From Isochrysis galbana (taxonomy: Eukaryota; Haptophyta; Isochrysidales; Isochrysidaceae): a DNA stretch of 64,000 nucleotides. Location of the stretch: the NCBI GenBank assembly GCA_018136815.1, contig CM030936.1:3206474-3270473 (forward strand), given 5' to 3'. Below, piece by piece: positions 22,155 to 32,012 of the stretch. The stretch's first letter is position 1; every line of letters begins with the position of its first letter. A program made the position numbers and the translations under genes. The notes under the pieces are model-generated. The model did not search any database. It was not told where the DNA came from and worked only from the letters and a program-made list of their open reading frames with translations.

Positions 22155-24872
22155 ATGGGGGTCTCCCCAACCTCTGCAGAGTCGGGCATCATGCCTGCCC
22201 TGTTCCCTTCCTCCTCTCCGGACGGACATCCACCACCACCTTCACAGGGGGAGGTGATGCCCTCTCTTGCCTCGCCTCCTGATCTCGCTGCGATGCCTCC
22301 GCCATCATCTCCGCCATCGCCGCCGGAGTCCATGGGAGGCAGGTCCAAGCCCGAATCTTTCCAGGGTGAGGATAATCCTCTGGAAGGATTCCTCCCCTCT
22401 TCTCGCGCATGTCTCGAGGCACCGCCACCCCTGCCATCGGACTCGGAGGCAGCCTACGAGCCCTACAGCGCCTCTCTCGAACGCCTCTCGGTCGCTTCGG
22501 TCGCGCCAAGTCGACTATCTCGTGGTGAAGAGACCCCGGGTCTGCTGCCCGACTCCCTTCTTCATCTCTCTCCTTCTCCTTCCCCACCGTCCGCTACGGT
22601 CCCGCCGCCAACTTCTTCGGCTTCACCGGGGCTCAACCCCGTCGAGCTGCGTTATATCGAGCTCATGCAGGCCATGGCCGCACAGTTCTCACAGCAGCTC
22701 GCCGCAGTCACCAACGCGATTGAACGAGGCCGACTCCCTCCTGCCCCAGTCCAGACAGCCAGCCCGCCTCCACCTCCATCCGAAGATGGCGGCGAAATTG
22801 TTTTGCCTCCGCCACCGCCGCTCCCTCGCTCCTCATCGAAATCTAACAAGACTCGTAAGGACAAGAAGAAGAACCGCCGCCGCCGCCGCGACAGCTCCCC
22901 TACCTCTTCGTCCTCCTCGTCCTCGTCTCCGGTCTCCAGCCAGCGTTCGTCTAACTCCTCGTCGACCAGCGATTCGGATTCCGATGGATCATCCGAGTCT
23001 ACGGACTCGCGCCGCAAGCCTCGCCGCGCCAAGGGTGGCCACTATGCCGCCGCCGCCAAAGGCTATAATACTCGGGAGGGACGGCCGTCTATGATGGCCC
23101 CCGAAGGTTTACACTCTAACTCTCGTCGATCTCTCCGCCCCCACGCCTCTAAGTCTAAGTCTGGCCATAAGGGTACCCGGGAGAGTCGACGTCACGCTAA
23201 GCGCCACGCCACTCCTCCCGCGGACCCAGCCCTGTCTGATGAGCCGGACATTCTTGAACAATGGCTACGACACTATGGGCGCCACGGCAAGGCCTACTCC
23301 GACTCCGCTAATGCCCCACTCGAATACCAGGTGATGGCGGCCCGTGAGGTCCCCTCTGGTGAGTCCTGGCATGCCCGCATCATCTATACGACTCGCACTC
23401 TTACGAAATGGGTGCGCGCTCGTACGTTCGTCCGCACTAAGGGCGGCACTCGCGATGCTAAGTCTAGCCTCGAGAGCCTGCAGTCGCTACGCTTCCCCGC
23501 CGACCTTCGCTCTACCGATCCGAACAAGGCTGCTGCTTCCTGGGACGGATTTCGAATGCAACTGATCCGCGCACTCGAGGGCTCACTCACCTCGGGCGTG
23601 GACTGGCAGGACGCTCTCAATGGCCTCCTCCTCGCCGCTCGCGATCCAAAGAAGGGCCATCCTCGCATCATGGCCTATGTTCTCGATGCGGTTAGGGACT
23701 CGGTTCTCTGCGCTAACCCGTGCTTGCATGCCGACGTGCTGATCGCAAAGTGCGACCAATCATTCGCCGCCGGGGCAAAAGGTTTCGCCAAAGAGACTGC
23801 GTCCGCGGAATGGGACCGTTGCACCACGCGCTCGGAGGGCGAGGACTTAGTGACTCTGGCCACTCGCGTGACCGACGCCTTCGTTCGCAAAATGAATGAC
23901 CCGACGGTGACGGCAGCTAACGTCTTCAAGTTCCCTGCCTTCACGCACGAAATCAACGAGAGATTCGACGCCTGCGTCAAAGCCGACGAAAGCGACCGCG
24001 CACGGGGAGCGGAGAACTCGTTCGAGTTCCTCAAAGCGTGGAAGCGAGGCATAGAGGCGGTTGCCGCCGGAGACGCGCCGCATCACTCGCTGTCTTGCAT
24101 CTCGATCGCGCGCATGGTGCTGGCTCCAGCGGAGCAGGCACGTGCTGAGGCTTCGCGGAGCAGCAAGCAGGCGGACGGTCCGCTCACAATCGCCCACATC
24201 GACGACGTCGTCCGGATGGTTAAGGACCGCCTGGGTTCCTCGAAGCCAGCTCCGGACAAAAGCGACAAACCCTCGGCCGCTACCTCAGGAAGCGGCCGCG
24301 GCTCCGATACTCGAAATAATCGCAATGGAGATCGGTCCCACCAGGGACGCACCGACCACACCAGGGAGCCGCCTCCCAAGTTGGAGGGTGGACTCCCACC
24401 TCTCGACACACCGCCATCGCAAAAGAGCCGCCGCTGCGCGCCGCCTTCGGACAACCTCGGCCATCCCGAGGGCGCCAAATGGGATTTGGAATCTTGGCGT
24501 AATGCTAAGGTAGATTTCGACCCGATGTCACGCTACTGTGGGCACGCTGACCTGGCTGCTTCATTCGCCAGGGCCCGTCCGACCGACGCGTCTATGAAGG
24601 TGCCCCGCACGCAGCGCCCTACGTCTGAGGGCGGTGTATGGACCACAGCCACCGGCTGTGCCTATTGTGCCTTCCGCCCCGCTCCTCCCGATCACGATAC
24701 GGCCCGTCCCGACCACCCCGACAATTGGCGATATGGGACAGGCGATGGCGCCCATTCGCCGTACTACTGCCAGCCGTTCATCCGCTTCCTTTGCGAGGGC
24801 GAGCCGGAGATCCCCGACGCCCACCGCGCCTACCTTCGTCGTCTCGTCGTCCTCGGCCGCAACCGCCGTTAG
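22155..24872 (+). CDS. gag: Gag polyprotein of the gypsy element
   Basis: 905 aa from the first ATG after the LTR (22155); the frame is open back to 21786 and an ATG at 21942 inside the LTR would give 976 aa. Residues ~1-250 are Pro/Ser-rich, ~215-350 contain basic and Ser-rich tracts, ~360-720 resemble a capsid-like helical region (SWHARIIYTTRTLTKWVRAR, then AASWDGFRMQLIRALEG). The C-terminus lacks a CCHC knuckle; instead it has GCAYCAFRP, then YGTGDGAH, then CQPFIRFLCEG (24654-24800), giving C-x2-C...H...C-x7-C. The same motif ends the diverged Gag at 59.3-60.9 kb. The frame ends in UAG and then continues as Pol. Confidence 0.88.
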   Translation: MGVSPTSAESGIMPALFPSSSPDGHPPPPSQGEVMPSLASPPDLAAMPPPSSPPSPPESMGGRSKPESFQGEDNPLEGFLPSSRACLEAPPPLPSDSEAAYEPYSASLERLSVASVAPSRLSRGEETPGLLPDSLLHLSPSPSPPSATVPPPTSSASPGLNPVELRYIELMQAMAAQFSQQLAAVTNAIERGRLPPAPVQTASPPPPPSEDGGEIVLPPPPPLPRSSSKSNKTRKDKKKNRRRRRDSSPTSSSSSSSSPVSSQRSSNSSSTSDSDSDGSSESTDSRRKPRRAKGGHYAAAAKGYNTREGRPSMMAPEGLHSNSRRSLRPHASKSKSGHKGTRESRRHAKRHATPPADPALSDEPDILEQWLRHYGRHGKAYSDSANAPLEYQVMAAREVPSGESWHARIIYTTRTLTKWVRARTFVRTKGGTRDAKSSLESLQSLRFPADLRSTDPNKAAASWDGFRMQLIRALEGSLTSGVDWQDALNGLLLAARDPKKGHPRIMAYVLDAVRDSVLCANPCLHADVLIAKCDQSFAAGAKGFAKETASAEWDRCTTRSEGEDLVTLATRVTDAFVRKMNDPTVTAANVFKFPAFTHEINERFDACVKADESDRARGAENSFEFLKAWKRGIEAVAAGDAPHHSLSCISIARMVLAPAEQARAEASRSSKQADGPLTIAHIDDVVRMVKDRLGSSKPAPDKSDKPSAATSGSGRGSDTRNNRNGDRSHQGRTDHTREPPPKLEGGLPPLDTPPSQKSRRCAPPSDNLGHPEGAKWDLESWRNAKVDFDPMSRYCGHADLAASFARARPTDASMKVPRTQRPTSEGGVWTTATGCAYCAFRPAPPDHDTARPDHPDNWRYGTGDGAHSPYYCQPFIRFLCEGEPEIPDAHRAYLRRLVVLGRNRR
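24870..24872 (+). promoter_or_regulatory. UAG between in-frame Gag and Pol, candidate readthrough site
   Basis: Context is CGC CGT TAG GGA ATA GGC. The next in-frame stop is at 32010-32012, 2379 codons later, and the first in-frame ATG after the UAG is at 25482, so Pol has no start of its own for 610 nt. Suppression of this stop is the simplest way to make Gag-Pol. The base after the stop is G, as in the murine leukaemia virus readthrough site (known from the literature). Confidence 0.7.
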
Positions 24873-27800
24873 GGAATAGGCGAGGCCGCCGCCATATGCT
24901 TCGTTGACTTCTCAATTCCTCGGCGGCCTGGACCGCCACCCCTTTCGCTTCTCGATACTTCTGTCACTCCCGTTCGCGTTTCATTTCGTACCTCTAACGT
25001 TTCGCCTCTCCGATCTACGAGCTCGCCGTCCCTCGGACGGCTGAGCAAAGCCTTCTTGTTGTCGTTCCAACCTGGGGATACTACCCTAGGTTGCGATCCC
25101 GTCGTTCCCGAAGTTCGCGTTTTCGTTTCAGTCGTTCAATCGATCCGGAGTCACCCTCATCTGCTCATATGTGGTGGGGACGACTCGACTCCGGGAGTCC
25201 CGTTCTCTCTCGCCGTTCGTTCGCTACCTCCTTCGTCGCTCTCGTCGTTCTCGAATCATTCGTTCAATGCTCTCGATTTCGAGCGCTCAACGCTAATTCT
25301 TGCCTTGAGCTCCGTCGCTGCCGATCCGTCTGCTGTCGCCAGTCAAATCCTGGATGGACTGGCCAATTCGTTCCCTCGAGACTCGCCTTTAAGCTGCCTT
25401 GGCCGTGCTAGCGAGGTTAGCCCCTCCGGATGGACGGTGGCCTACACCCTCGCTGTTCGCCGTTGGCTCGCGCCGCCTACGATGGTTGCACCAACCCGAT
25501 TGGGTTGGCGACCGCTACCGACTAGCTTGTTTGATGAATCTTCCTTAGCTGACGAAGGGGTGTTCGCCAACATACCCTCCGTCGTGCAACGCGCATTCCG
25601 CCGATTGTTCCGTTCTCGACCCGCTCTATTCTCGTCCGACTCTCTTCCGGCCGTCGTGTCCCGTTCTTTTCAGATGGTTCGCACCTTGGCCGCCGCGTCT
25701 CCGTCCATTCCGGTCACTCGCAGTCCCGTTTCCGTTTCCGCTGTCGTTCCGCTTTGTCAGCTTTCAGTGTGCCTGACTTTGGTTCCGGCCGCTGAAGATT
25801 TGCTCATACATCTCGCGCGCACTCGCCCTTCCTTGAAGGAGGGCGAGACCCTCTCGTACGTTATCGATCTCGCTTTCCAACGCGCCGCCGCTCACGGTGC
25901 CGCGCACGTAATGCCGAAAGATATTGCCGAGGCGGCGCAGCTTGTTCTGCGCCCTAGCCGATCGCTTGAGTCTCCAGCTCAGGTGCTACCTATCCACTTC
26001 GACGAAATTTGTGTCACACTCAGAGACGTAAGGCGTGACGTCGAGGCCGTGCAGACCGACGGCATCTCGCCTCCTCGTGTCTTGATTATCGGCGAGACGA
26101 GTGGAGTAGTCTCGTCCATGTTTTTGCTTGCTGGCGCTGATGTGGCGACGTGCGATTTGTTTCCGTCCGACGTCGACTACGTTCCGCACTTCGAAGGGGA
26201 CGCGGATCTCGTCCAAGACCTCGGATGGGACTTGATTATCGCGCACCCGCCGTGTACCTATCTCTCGAACGCTGGCTTAAGGTGGATCCACTCCAACCCG
26301 CAGCGCATGTCCGATACGATCTCCGCCGCAAAACAATTCCGCCGTCGCCTGAACGCCAGGGCTCCGTTTCTAGCGGTGGAGAACCCGAAAATGCACCACT
26401 ACGCTAAGTCTCTACTCGGGGGTCTCGAAGCTACGCAATATGTCCATCCATGGCAACATGGAACGGGGCACACTAAGGCTACGGGACTCTACCTTTCGCC
26501 CAACCTTCCTCCGCTCATGCCGACTTGCATTGTTCCTGGTCGCCAGCACGCAATGGCAAACCTTCCCATGTCCCCTCATCGCGGCTCGATGCGCAGCCGC
26601 ACCTACGTGGGCATCGCCGGTGCGATGGCGATGCAATGGATGCCCGTCATTCTGGACTATTGCCGCCGTACTCCTTCTCGTCCGGCCACGTCCGCCGCCT
26701 CTCTCCTATCTCAAGCGCGTGACCTACAATCAAGCCAGTTGGCGGCTCAGGCTGGTTCCAGTTCCAGTTCCGAGCCTTCGAATGTTTCGAGCGTCGCCGC
26801 GATTGATATGGGGTGGCGGCCGTGGCTAGGGTCGCCCCGCTCGTCGTTGTTACCCGTCCGTCCCGCTCGGATGATTCGCAAGGTCCGCAACCGCTGGCGT
26901 GTATGGACGGCGGTGCGCGGGGCGCAAGGCTCGATATCGTATACCTGGCTGCCGTTGTCTCCGTCGCTAGCGTCGGCTCTCGACGCAGAAGTTCGCCTTC
27001 ACTCGTCTGCGGTGGAGGAGGAGCCGTTGCCGATCCTTGCTCCCTCTCCCTCTCCCTCGTCCTCATTGCCGTTCGTTCCGATGCCTCCTCTCTTGGAGAC
27101 GTGTGCCTCCGTTTCCTTTCCGGACACGTTCACGCCAAAGGGCTGGCATGCTGCCTTGCGTCTTACCTGGTCGGACCAGGAACGCCTCGCTCTTCTCCCT
27201 ACGCCGCCATGTCGCCTAGGCTTGGGTGCCCTGCCGGACTTGCACCCACCGCTGCCTCCGCTCGATCGCCCTGCTCGCCGCTCCGTTGCTGACGTCATTG
27301 CCGACCATAGGCAGCGGCACGCCGCCTTCGTTCCCTCGGGTTTCACACCTGCTCTCAACCAGCCTGCTGTCGTCGCTTCTTTGACCAGGGAGGTACCGGC
27401 GAGGCTTGTCTCCGACACGCCGCCAAGCCTATACCCCCGCCACTGCCTGTACGTTCGCGATCTCATCGTTTGCCGTCACTCCGCCACGGGCCCTACTCGT
27501 TATATCGTCGATTCCGCCCTCGCCGTCAACAAGACTCTAGCCGACACGGGAGCCGGTCCCTCGGTTGTAACCACCGAGCTGTTGGCCACACTGCCCCGCG
27601 ACGCTTGCGTCTTAGTCGAACATGCTTCGGACCGACCTGCCGTTGTCGGACCGGATGGTAACCCCCTCCGTACCCGCGGCTACGCCACGTTGGTCTTCTC
27701 TCTCTCCGGTGTCGAATTCCGACACCGTTTCCTCGTCGTCGAAGGCGCACCTATGCTTCTCCTGGGAAACGATTTCCTGGAAGCATACGCCGCCTGTATC

Positions 27801-30800
27801 GAACTGTCGCCGGATGCTGGGCGTGATAGCCGCTTGACCCTTATGGTCAACAATCGTCGCGTTCCGTCCCTCGTCTCCACTCGCCCTCGTCTCTCCTCTG
27901 CACCGCTTGTCGCCGTGATCTCCGCCGACTCGCCACGGGCAGAGGAGTCGTCGCTCGTTCCTATCTCGGACAACGTTTCATCCCGCCAGGCTCACGGCGA
28001 GTCGCCGCCGGCAATGTCGACTTCGGTTCCATTGCCCCCTCTCGATCCCGAGCTTGAGCCGCCCCCTCGTCTCGACTTCACTCGCAGTCCACCTTCGTCT
28101 CCTAACCGTTCGTCTGCCGCCGTCGAAATTGAGCCACTCTTCGCCGACGTCTCTACGTCGGCCGTTGCGTCGAAAGAGTTCGCTCTGTACACCAGGCAGC
28201 CTATCACTATCCCCTCGCGATCGAGGGGTACGTTCTCCGTTCGCCTGCCGCTGGAGATCATCGAAAACTACCCCGACTCCGCCATCCTCGTCGACCGTCT
28301 ACCACCCCGTGACGGCCTCGATTCTCCTCCAATGGTCGCCACTAGCGTCGAAACCCCAACTCCGGAGGGGGAGGTGCTGATCACGGTCTGGAACCTGGCA
28401 CCACGTCCTGTAACCCTTCCTGCGTACTCGCCGGTGGCGTCAGCCTACATCGAGTACAAGTTGCACGAGGCTCGGCCGACGGTCGCCGGCGATAGGGACG
28501 ACCCCGAGTCCTCGCTCACTGAGGCACAGCGCGCGCTCCTCGACGCTATCACCATCGATCCCGACAAGCAATTGTCGCCGTCCCAGAGGCAGCGCGTACG
28601 CTGCCTGCTGGCACGGCATATCGACGCGTTCGCTCTCGACCCGAAGAACCCTCGGCACACGCACGTCATGGAGGTCGAGCTGCCTCTCCTCCCCGGTGCT
28701 ACAGCCCACCGGCACGCTCCGTCCAAGATGGGCGACGAGGGCCGTGCCATCGTCGACAAGCACGTCGCCGAGATGGAGGCGGCAGGCATCATTCGTAAGT
28801 CCAATTCGCCATGGGCTTCGCGGGTCGTCCTCGTCGGCAAGAAGGACGGATCCGTTCGCTTCTGTGTCGATTATCGCGACACGAACTCGAAGCTTCGTAT
28901 CTCGGATAGTCCTCTCCCGCTCACCGTCGAAGCTATCGATCGTCTATCTCGGGGCCAAGGCTCTCGAGATTCTTTGTTTCTCTGCCTGCTCGATCTCGCC
29001 TCCGGCTTCTGGTGTCTGCCTATCAAGGAGGAGGACAAACCCATCACGGCGTTCTGCACCCATCGCCAGAAGTACGAGTTCAACTACCTCCCGTTCGGCG
29101 TCCAATCCGGCCCTTCCTACATGTGTCGTCTCATGGATGCGGTGCTCCAGGGCCTCGCGTGGGAGATTTGCATGCCGTACCTGGACGACATCGGAATTTG
29201 GTCGACGGGCACAGGCAGCACGCTTGAGGAACGCATCGACACCTCCTTCGAGCAAATGCTTCACCGTCTCGATCTCGTTCTCGAGCGTCTCCGATGGGCT
29301 GGTCTCTCATGCAAGGCCTCCAAGTGCATCTTGTTCGCTATCAAGGGCGAATACCTCGGGCACGTCGTGTCTCGTCGTGGTCTCGAGATGGACCCCAAGA
29401 AAGTCGAGGCGGTACGCTCGATCGATCCGCGTCACATCGATTCGCTCGAAAAGGTTCGCTCGTTTCTCGGCCTTTGTTCGTACTACCGTCGGTTCATCAA
29501 GGGCTTCGCGCACGTCGCGGCCCCTCTCACCGACCTTACTCGTACGGGCGTCGACGTGGCTACCGTCTCTCAGTCGCCTGAGTGCCAGACAGCGATCCGT
29601 CGCCTCATCGAGCTCATCACGTCTACGCCAGTGTTAGCTGCGCCTCGTCACGACAAGGAGTTCATCGTCAAAACGGACGCGGCCAGTACCCTGGGTATCG
29701 GCGGAATCCTGTCGCAGGTTGACGACCACGGACACGAGCATGTCGTTGCGTATTACGGTCGCCGCCTCACCGCCGCGGAGCGTCATTGGACCACCACCGA
29801 GGTGGAGCTTCTTGCTGCCTTGGAATGCATTCGCACTTGGCGACCGTACCTTTGGGGCCGGCACTTCCGCCTCGTCATCGATCACCAAGCTCTCCGTTGG
29901 TTGCACACCATGAAGGACACCGTCCAGGGTGGGCCGGCGTCGCGTCTGATGCGCTGGGCGCTCAAGTTGTCCGAGTATCGCTTCACCGTCGAGCACAAGC
30001 CGGGCGCTAATCACAAAGACGCGGATGGCGTGTCACGCTTGGTGGCTGCAGACGATGGGACGTCGGAGACGTCCGCTCCTAAGCAGGGGGGTGGGCAGCT
30101 GCTAGCCGCCGTCGTCCCTAACTCTCGCTCCACCACGGCATCGAATAATCAGTCGCCAGCCGTCGCCGCCTCTCGTTCTCGTACCACCACGGCATCCAGT
30201 CTGCAAGCTGACGAACGATCGTCCAGGATGTCCTCTACGACCAGGGATTCTATCAACCTCTCCTACCTCGACGTCGGTACACCTAACGCCGAGGCGCTCA
30301 AAGAGGCACAGGCCGAGGACCCCGACTGCCACGACCTCATCCGCTTTCTCTCTTCCGCTCCTCATAACCCCGACCTCGACCATCGTCGCTTGCGTTGGCT
30401 TAGTCGCGAATCTTCTCGATGCCTGTTGCGATCTGGACTACTCTACCGACGAGTGCCGGCGAGAGACGGCGAGAAGCTCTGCCTCTACGTGCCGAAGACG
30501 ATGCGCCGCGCCTACCTCGAAGCCTTTCACGACCACCTGTGCCACCTCGGCGACAACCGAATGGCGCGCCTTCTACGAGACCGATATTTTTGGCCTGGCA
30601 TGAACGCAGACGTCTCTGAGCACGTTCGCCAATGCCACGAGTGCACTTTAGCTAAGCCACCCTTCCGCCACCTCGCAGACCCCAAGGGACCGCAGGTCGG
30701 CGCCTATCCGTTCGACATCGTCTTCTGCGACGTCGTCTCGATGGCTCCTACGCACGACTTCATCAAGGGCTCTCGAGGCTTCGACAAGCTCCTCGTTTTC

Positions 30801-32012
30801 GTGGACTCGCTCACTCGTTGGATCGAGGCGGCCCCTCACAACGGCGACCCCTCGAGTGCCGACGCTCTTCACGCCTTCATGTCATACGTCGTTTCTCGGC
30901 ACGGAGTACCAAGGCAACTCCGCTCGGACTCCGGCAGCAACCTTGCTAGTCAACTTACCTCGATCATCCTCGAGCGCACCGGCACCGACTTGCGGCCAAG
31001 CACACCTCATCATCACGAGAGTGTGGGCCTGGTGGAACGAGCTCAGCAGACCTTGATCAACATGGCTCGTGCTACCGATGAAGGCGGCGGTCATTGGGTC
31101 GATCATCTCCCGTTCTTTTTAATGAGCATGCGCGCTTCCGCCAATCGCATAACCCGCATGTCGCCTGCTGCCTTGCTCTATGGCCGTGATAGGGTGGTTC
31201 GCAAGATTCCAGGACTCCGCAACAAGCTCCTCTACCACTACAGCGGACCATATCGCATTGCCGAGGCGCTTGGCGCTGGCCGCTACCGACTACGCGACCA
31301 AGAAAATCGCCTCCTCTCCGAGGAGGTGCATGTGACTAACCTCCGTCCCTACTATACCCTCACAGATGAAGATCCCGTCCAAGCAGACGAGTATCTGGTT
31401 GATGCACTTCTTGACCGCAAGGGTCGAGGCGATTCCAGACAGTACCTCGTCAAATGGCGTGGCTACGCGAAAGCTGCGGCCACATGGGAGCCGCTAGCCG
31501 AACTGCTTCGCCGCTGCGAGTCGCTCGTCACCGCCTATGATGATGCTCACCCCTTCCCTCCTCTTCGTAAGCCTCAGATGAGAAAGCGGGCTGCAGAATC
31601 ACAATCTCAGACCGTCTCAGCCCCGCCGACGTCGCACGCGATCGAAGCTCCCGTGGGATCCGAGACCACCGGCTCGGATCATCAGGCCCCGCGCCGCTCG
31701 CCTCGTCTCGCACCGTCCTCGCACAGTGGCCCCATTGCTCATGTCTCCCATTTGCCCGTCTCAGCCCGCCCGTCTGTTGCCAACCCTGCAGGTCCAATGA
31801 TGCGGCCGCAGCACGCGGTCTTCGTCCTCGGGCAGTGGTGGTACTCGTCGGGATCGTCGCGCGGTTCCCCGTGGTTTGGCTCCCACGCATTTGCGCACGC
31901 TGCCCTTGCCTCGCCTACCTTCGTTCGCTGTCGCTCCGAGGCCTTCGCTCGCCTGTCGCCATCGGATCGCACCCTCGTCTCTCTGCTCGATACACCCTCT
32001 ACGTTCTTCTGA
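24873..32012 (+). CDS. pol: Pol polyprotein with DNA methyltransferase-like domain, expressed by presumed readthrough
   Basis: 2379 codons open after the Gag UAG, same frame. In order: ~1.2 kb of unassigned sequence; a DNA cytosine methyltransferase-like domain (26079-26664); a Ser/Pro-rich linker; aspartic protease with ADTGAGPSVV (~27540); reverse transcriptase (28670-29510) with VDYRDTN and the catalytic YLDD at 29178-29189; RNase H starting at VKTDAASTLGIGG (~29668); integrase zinc finger (H-x4-H...C-x2-C at 30528-30645); integrase core with D, D and E near 30727, 30928 and 31015; and a chromodomain (EYLVDALLDRKG, YLVKWRGYAKAAATWEP; 31390-31545). The catalytic residues of protease, RT and integrase that I can see are present. 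A separate start at 25482 is possible but less likely than readthrough. Confidence 0.9.
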   Translation, partial: GIGEAAAICFVDFSIPRRPGPPPLSLLDTSVTPVRVSFRTSNVSPLRSTSSPSLGRLSKAFLLSFQPGDTTLGCDPVVPEVRVFVSVVQSIRSHPHLLICGGDDSTPGVPFSLAVRSLPPSSLSSFSNHSFNALDFERSTLILALSSVAADPSAVASQILDGLANSFPRDSPLSCLGRASEVSPSGWTVAYTLAVRRWLAPPTMVAPTRLGWRPLPTSLFDESSLADEGVFANIPSVVQRAFRRLFRSRPALFSSDSLPAVVSRSFQMVRTLAAASPSIPVTRSPVSVSAVVPLCQLSVCLTLVPAAEDLLIHLARTRPSLKEGETLSYVIDLAFQRAAAHGAAHVMPKDIAEAAQLVLRPSRSLESPAQVLPIHFDEICVTLRDVRRDVEAVQTDGISPPRVLIIGETSGVVSSMFLLAGADVATCDLFPSDVDYVPHFEGDADLVQDLGWDLIIAHPPCTYLSNAGLRWIHSNPQRMSDTISAAKQFRRRLNARAPFLAVENPKMHHYAKSLLGGLEATQYVHPWQHGTGHTKATGLYLSPNLPPLMPTCIVPGRQHAMANLPMSPHRGSMRSRTYVGIAGAMAMQWMPVILDYCRRTPSRPATSAASLLSQARDLQSSQLAAQAGSSSSSEPSNVSSVAAIDMGWRPWLGSPRSSLLPVRPARMIRKVRNRWRVWTAVRGAQGSISYTWLPLSPSLASALDAEVRLHSSAVEEEPLPILAPSPSPSSSLPFVPMPPLLETCASVSFPDTFTPKGWHAALRLTWSDQERLALLPTPPCRLGLGALPDLHPPLPPLDRPARRSVADVIADHRQRHAAFVPSGFTPALNQPAVVASLTREVPARLVSDTPPSLYPRHCLYVRDLIVCRHSATGPTRYIVDSALAVNKTLADTGAGPSVVTTELLATLPRDACVLVEHASDRPAVVGPDGNPLRTRGYATLVFSLSGVEFRHRFLVVEGAPMLLLGNDFLEAYAACIELSPDAGRDSRLTLMVNNRRVPSLVSTRPRLSSAPLVAVISADSPRAEESSLVPISDNVSSRQAHGESPPAMSTSVPLPPLDPELEPPPRLDFTRSPPSSPNRSSAAVEIEPLFADVSTSAVASKEFALYTRQPITIPSRSRGTFSVRLPLEIIENYPDSAILVDRLPPRDGLDSPPMVATSVETPTPEGEVLITVWNLAPRPVTLPAYSPVASAYIEYKLHEARPTVAGDRDDPESSLTEAQRALLDAITIDPDKQLSPSQRQRVRCLLARHIDAFALDPKNPRHTHVMEVELPLLPGATAHRHAPSKMGDEGRAIVDKHVAEMEAAGIIRKSNSPWASRVVLVGKKDGSVRFCVDYRDTNSKLRISDSPLPLTVEAIDRLSRGQGSRDSLFLCLLDLASGFWCLPIKEEDKPITAFCTHRQKYEFNYLPFGVQSGPSYMCRLMDAVLQGLAWEICMPYLDDIGIWSTGTGSTLEERIDTSFEQMLHRLDLVLERLRWAGLSCKASKCILFAIKGEYLGHVVSRRGLEMDPKKVEAVRSIDPRHIDSLEKVRSFLGLCSYYRRFIKGFAHVAAPLTDLTRTGVDVATVSQSPECQTAIRRLIELITSTPVLAAPRHDKEFIVKTDAASTLGIGGILSQVDDHGHEHVVAYYGRRLTAAERHWTTTEVELLAALECIRTWRPYLWGRHFRLVIDHQALRWLHTMKDTVQGGPASRLMRWALKLSEYRFTVEHKPGANHKDADGVSRLVAADDGTSETSAPKQGGGQLLAAVVPNSRSTTASNNQSPAVAASRSRTTTASSLQADERSSRMSSTTRDSINLSYLDVGTPNAEALKEAQAEDPDCHDLIRFLSSAPHNPDLDHRRLRWLSRESSRCLLRSGLLYRRVPARDGEKLCLYVPKTMRRAYLEAFHDHLCHLGDNRMARLLRDRYFWPGMNADVSEHVRQCHECTLAKPPFRHLADPKGPQVGAYPFDIVFCDVVSMAPTHDFIKGSRGFDKLLVFVDSLTRWIEAAPHNGDPSSADALHAFMSYVVSRHGVPRQLRSDSGSNLASQLTSIILERTGTDLRPSTPHHHESVGLVERAQQTLINMARATDEGGGHWVDHLPFFLMSMRASANRITRMSPAALLYGRDRVVRKIPGLRNKLLYHYSGPYRIAEALGAGRYRLRDQENRLLSEEVHVTNLRPYYTLTDEDPVQADEYLVDALLDRKGRGDSRQYLVKWRGYAKAAATWEPLAELLRRCESLVTAYDDAHPFPPLRKPQMRKRAAESQSQTVSAPPTSHAIEAPVGSETTGSDHQAPRRSPRLAPSSHSGPIAHVSHLPVSARPSVANPAGPMMRPQHAVFVLGQWWYSSGSSRGSPWFGSHAFAHAALASPTFVRCRSEAFARLSPSDRTLVSLLDTPSTFF
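26079..26664 (+). other. Phage-type DNA cytosine methyltransferase-like domain inside Pol
   Basis: About 195 residues. Motif I-like VLIIGETSGVVSS with CDLFPS after it; GDADLVQDLGWDLIIAHPPC then TYLSNAG (motif IV, Pro-Pro-Cys with the putative nucleophile at ~26250); LAVENPKMHHYA (motif VI, ENP in place of ENV); PWQHGTGHTKATGLYL; and a final RSRTYVGIAGAMAMQW resembling the last motif of bacteriophage Dcm-like proteins. The match is by remembered family patterns, not by search. The domain is in frame with the rest of Pol. Confidence 0.8.
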
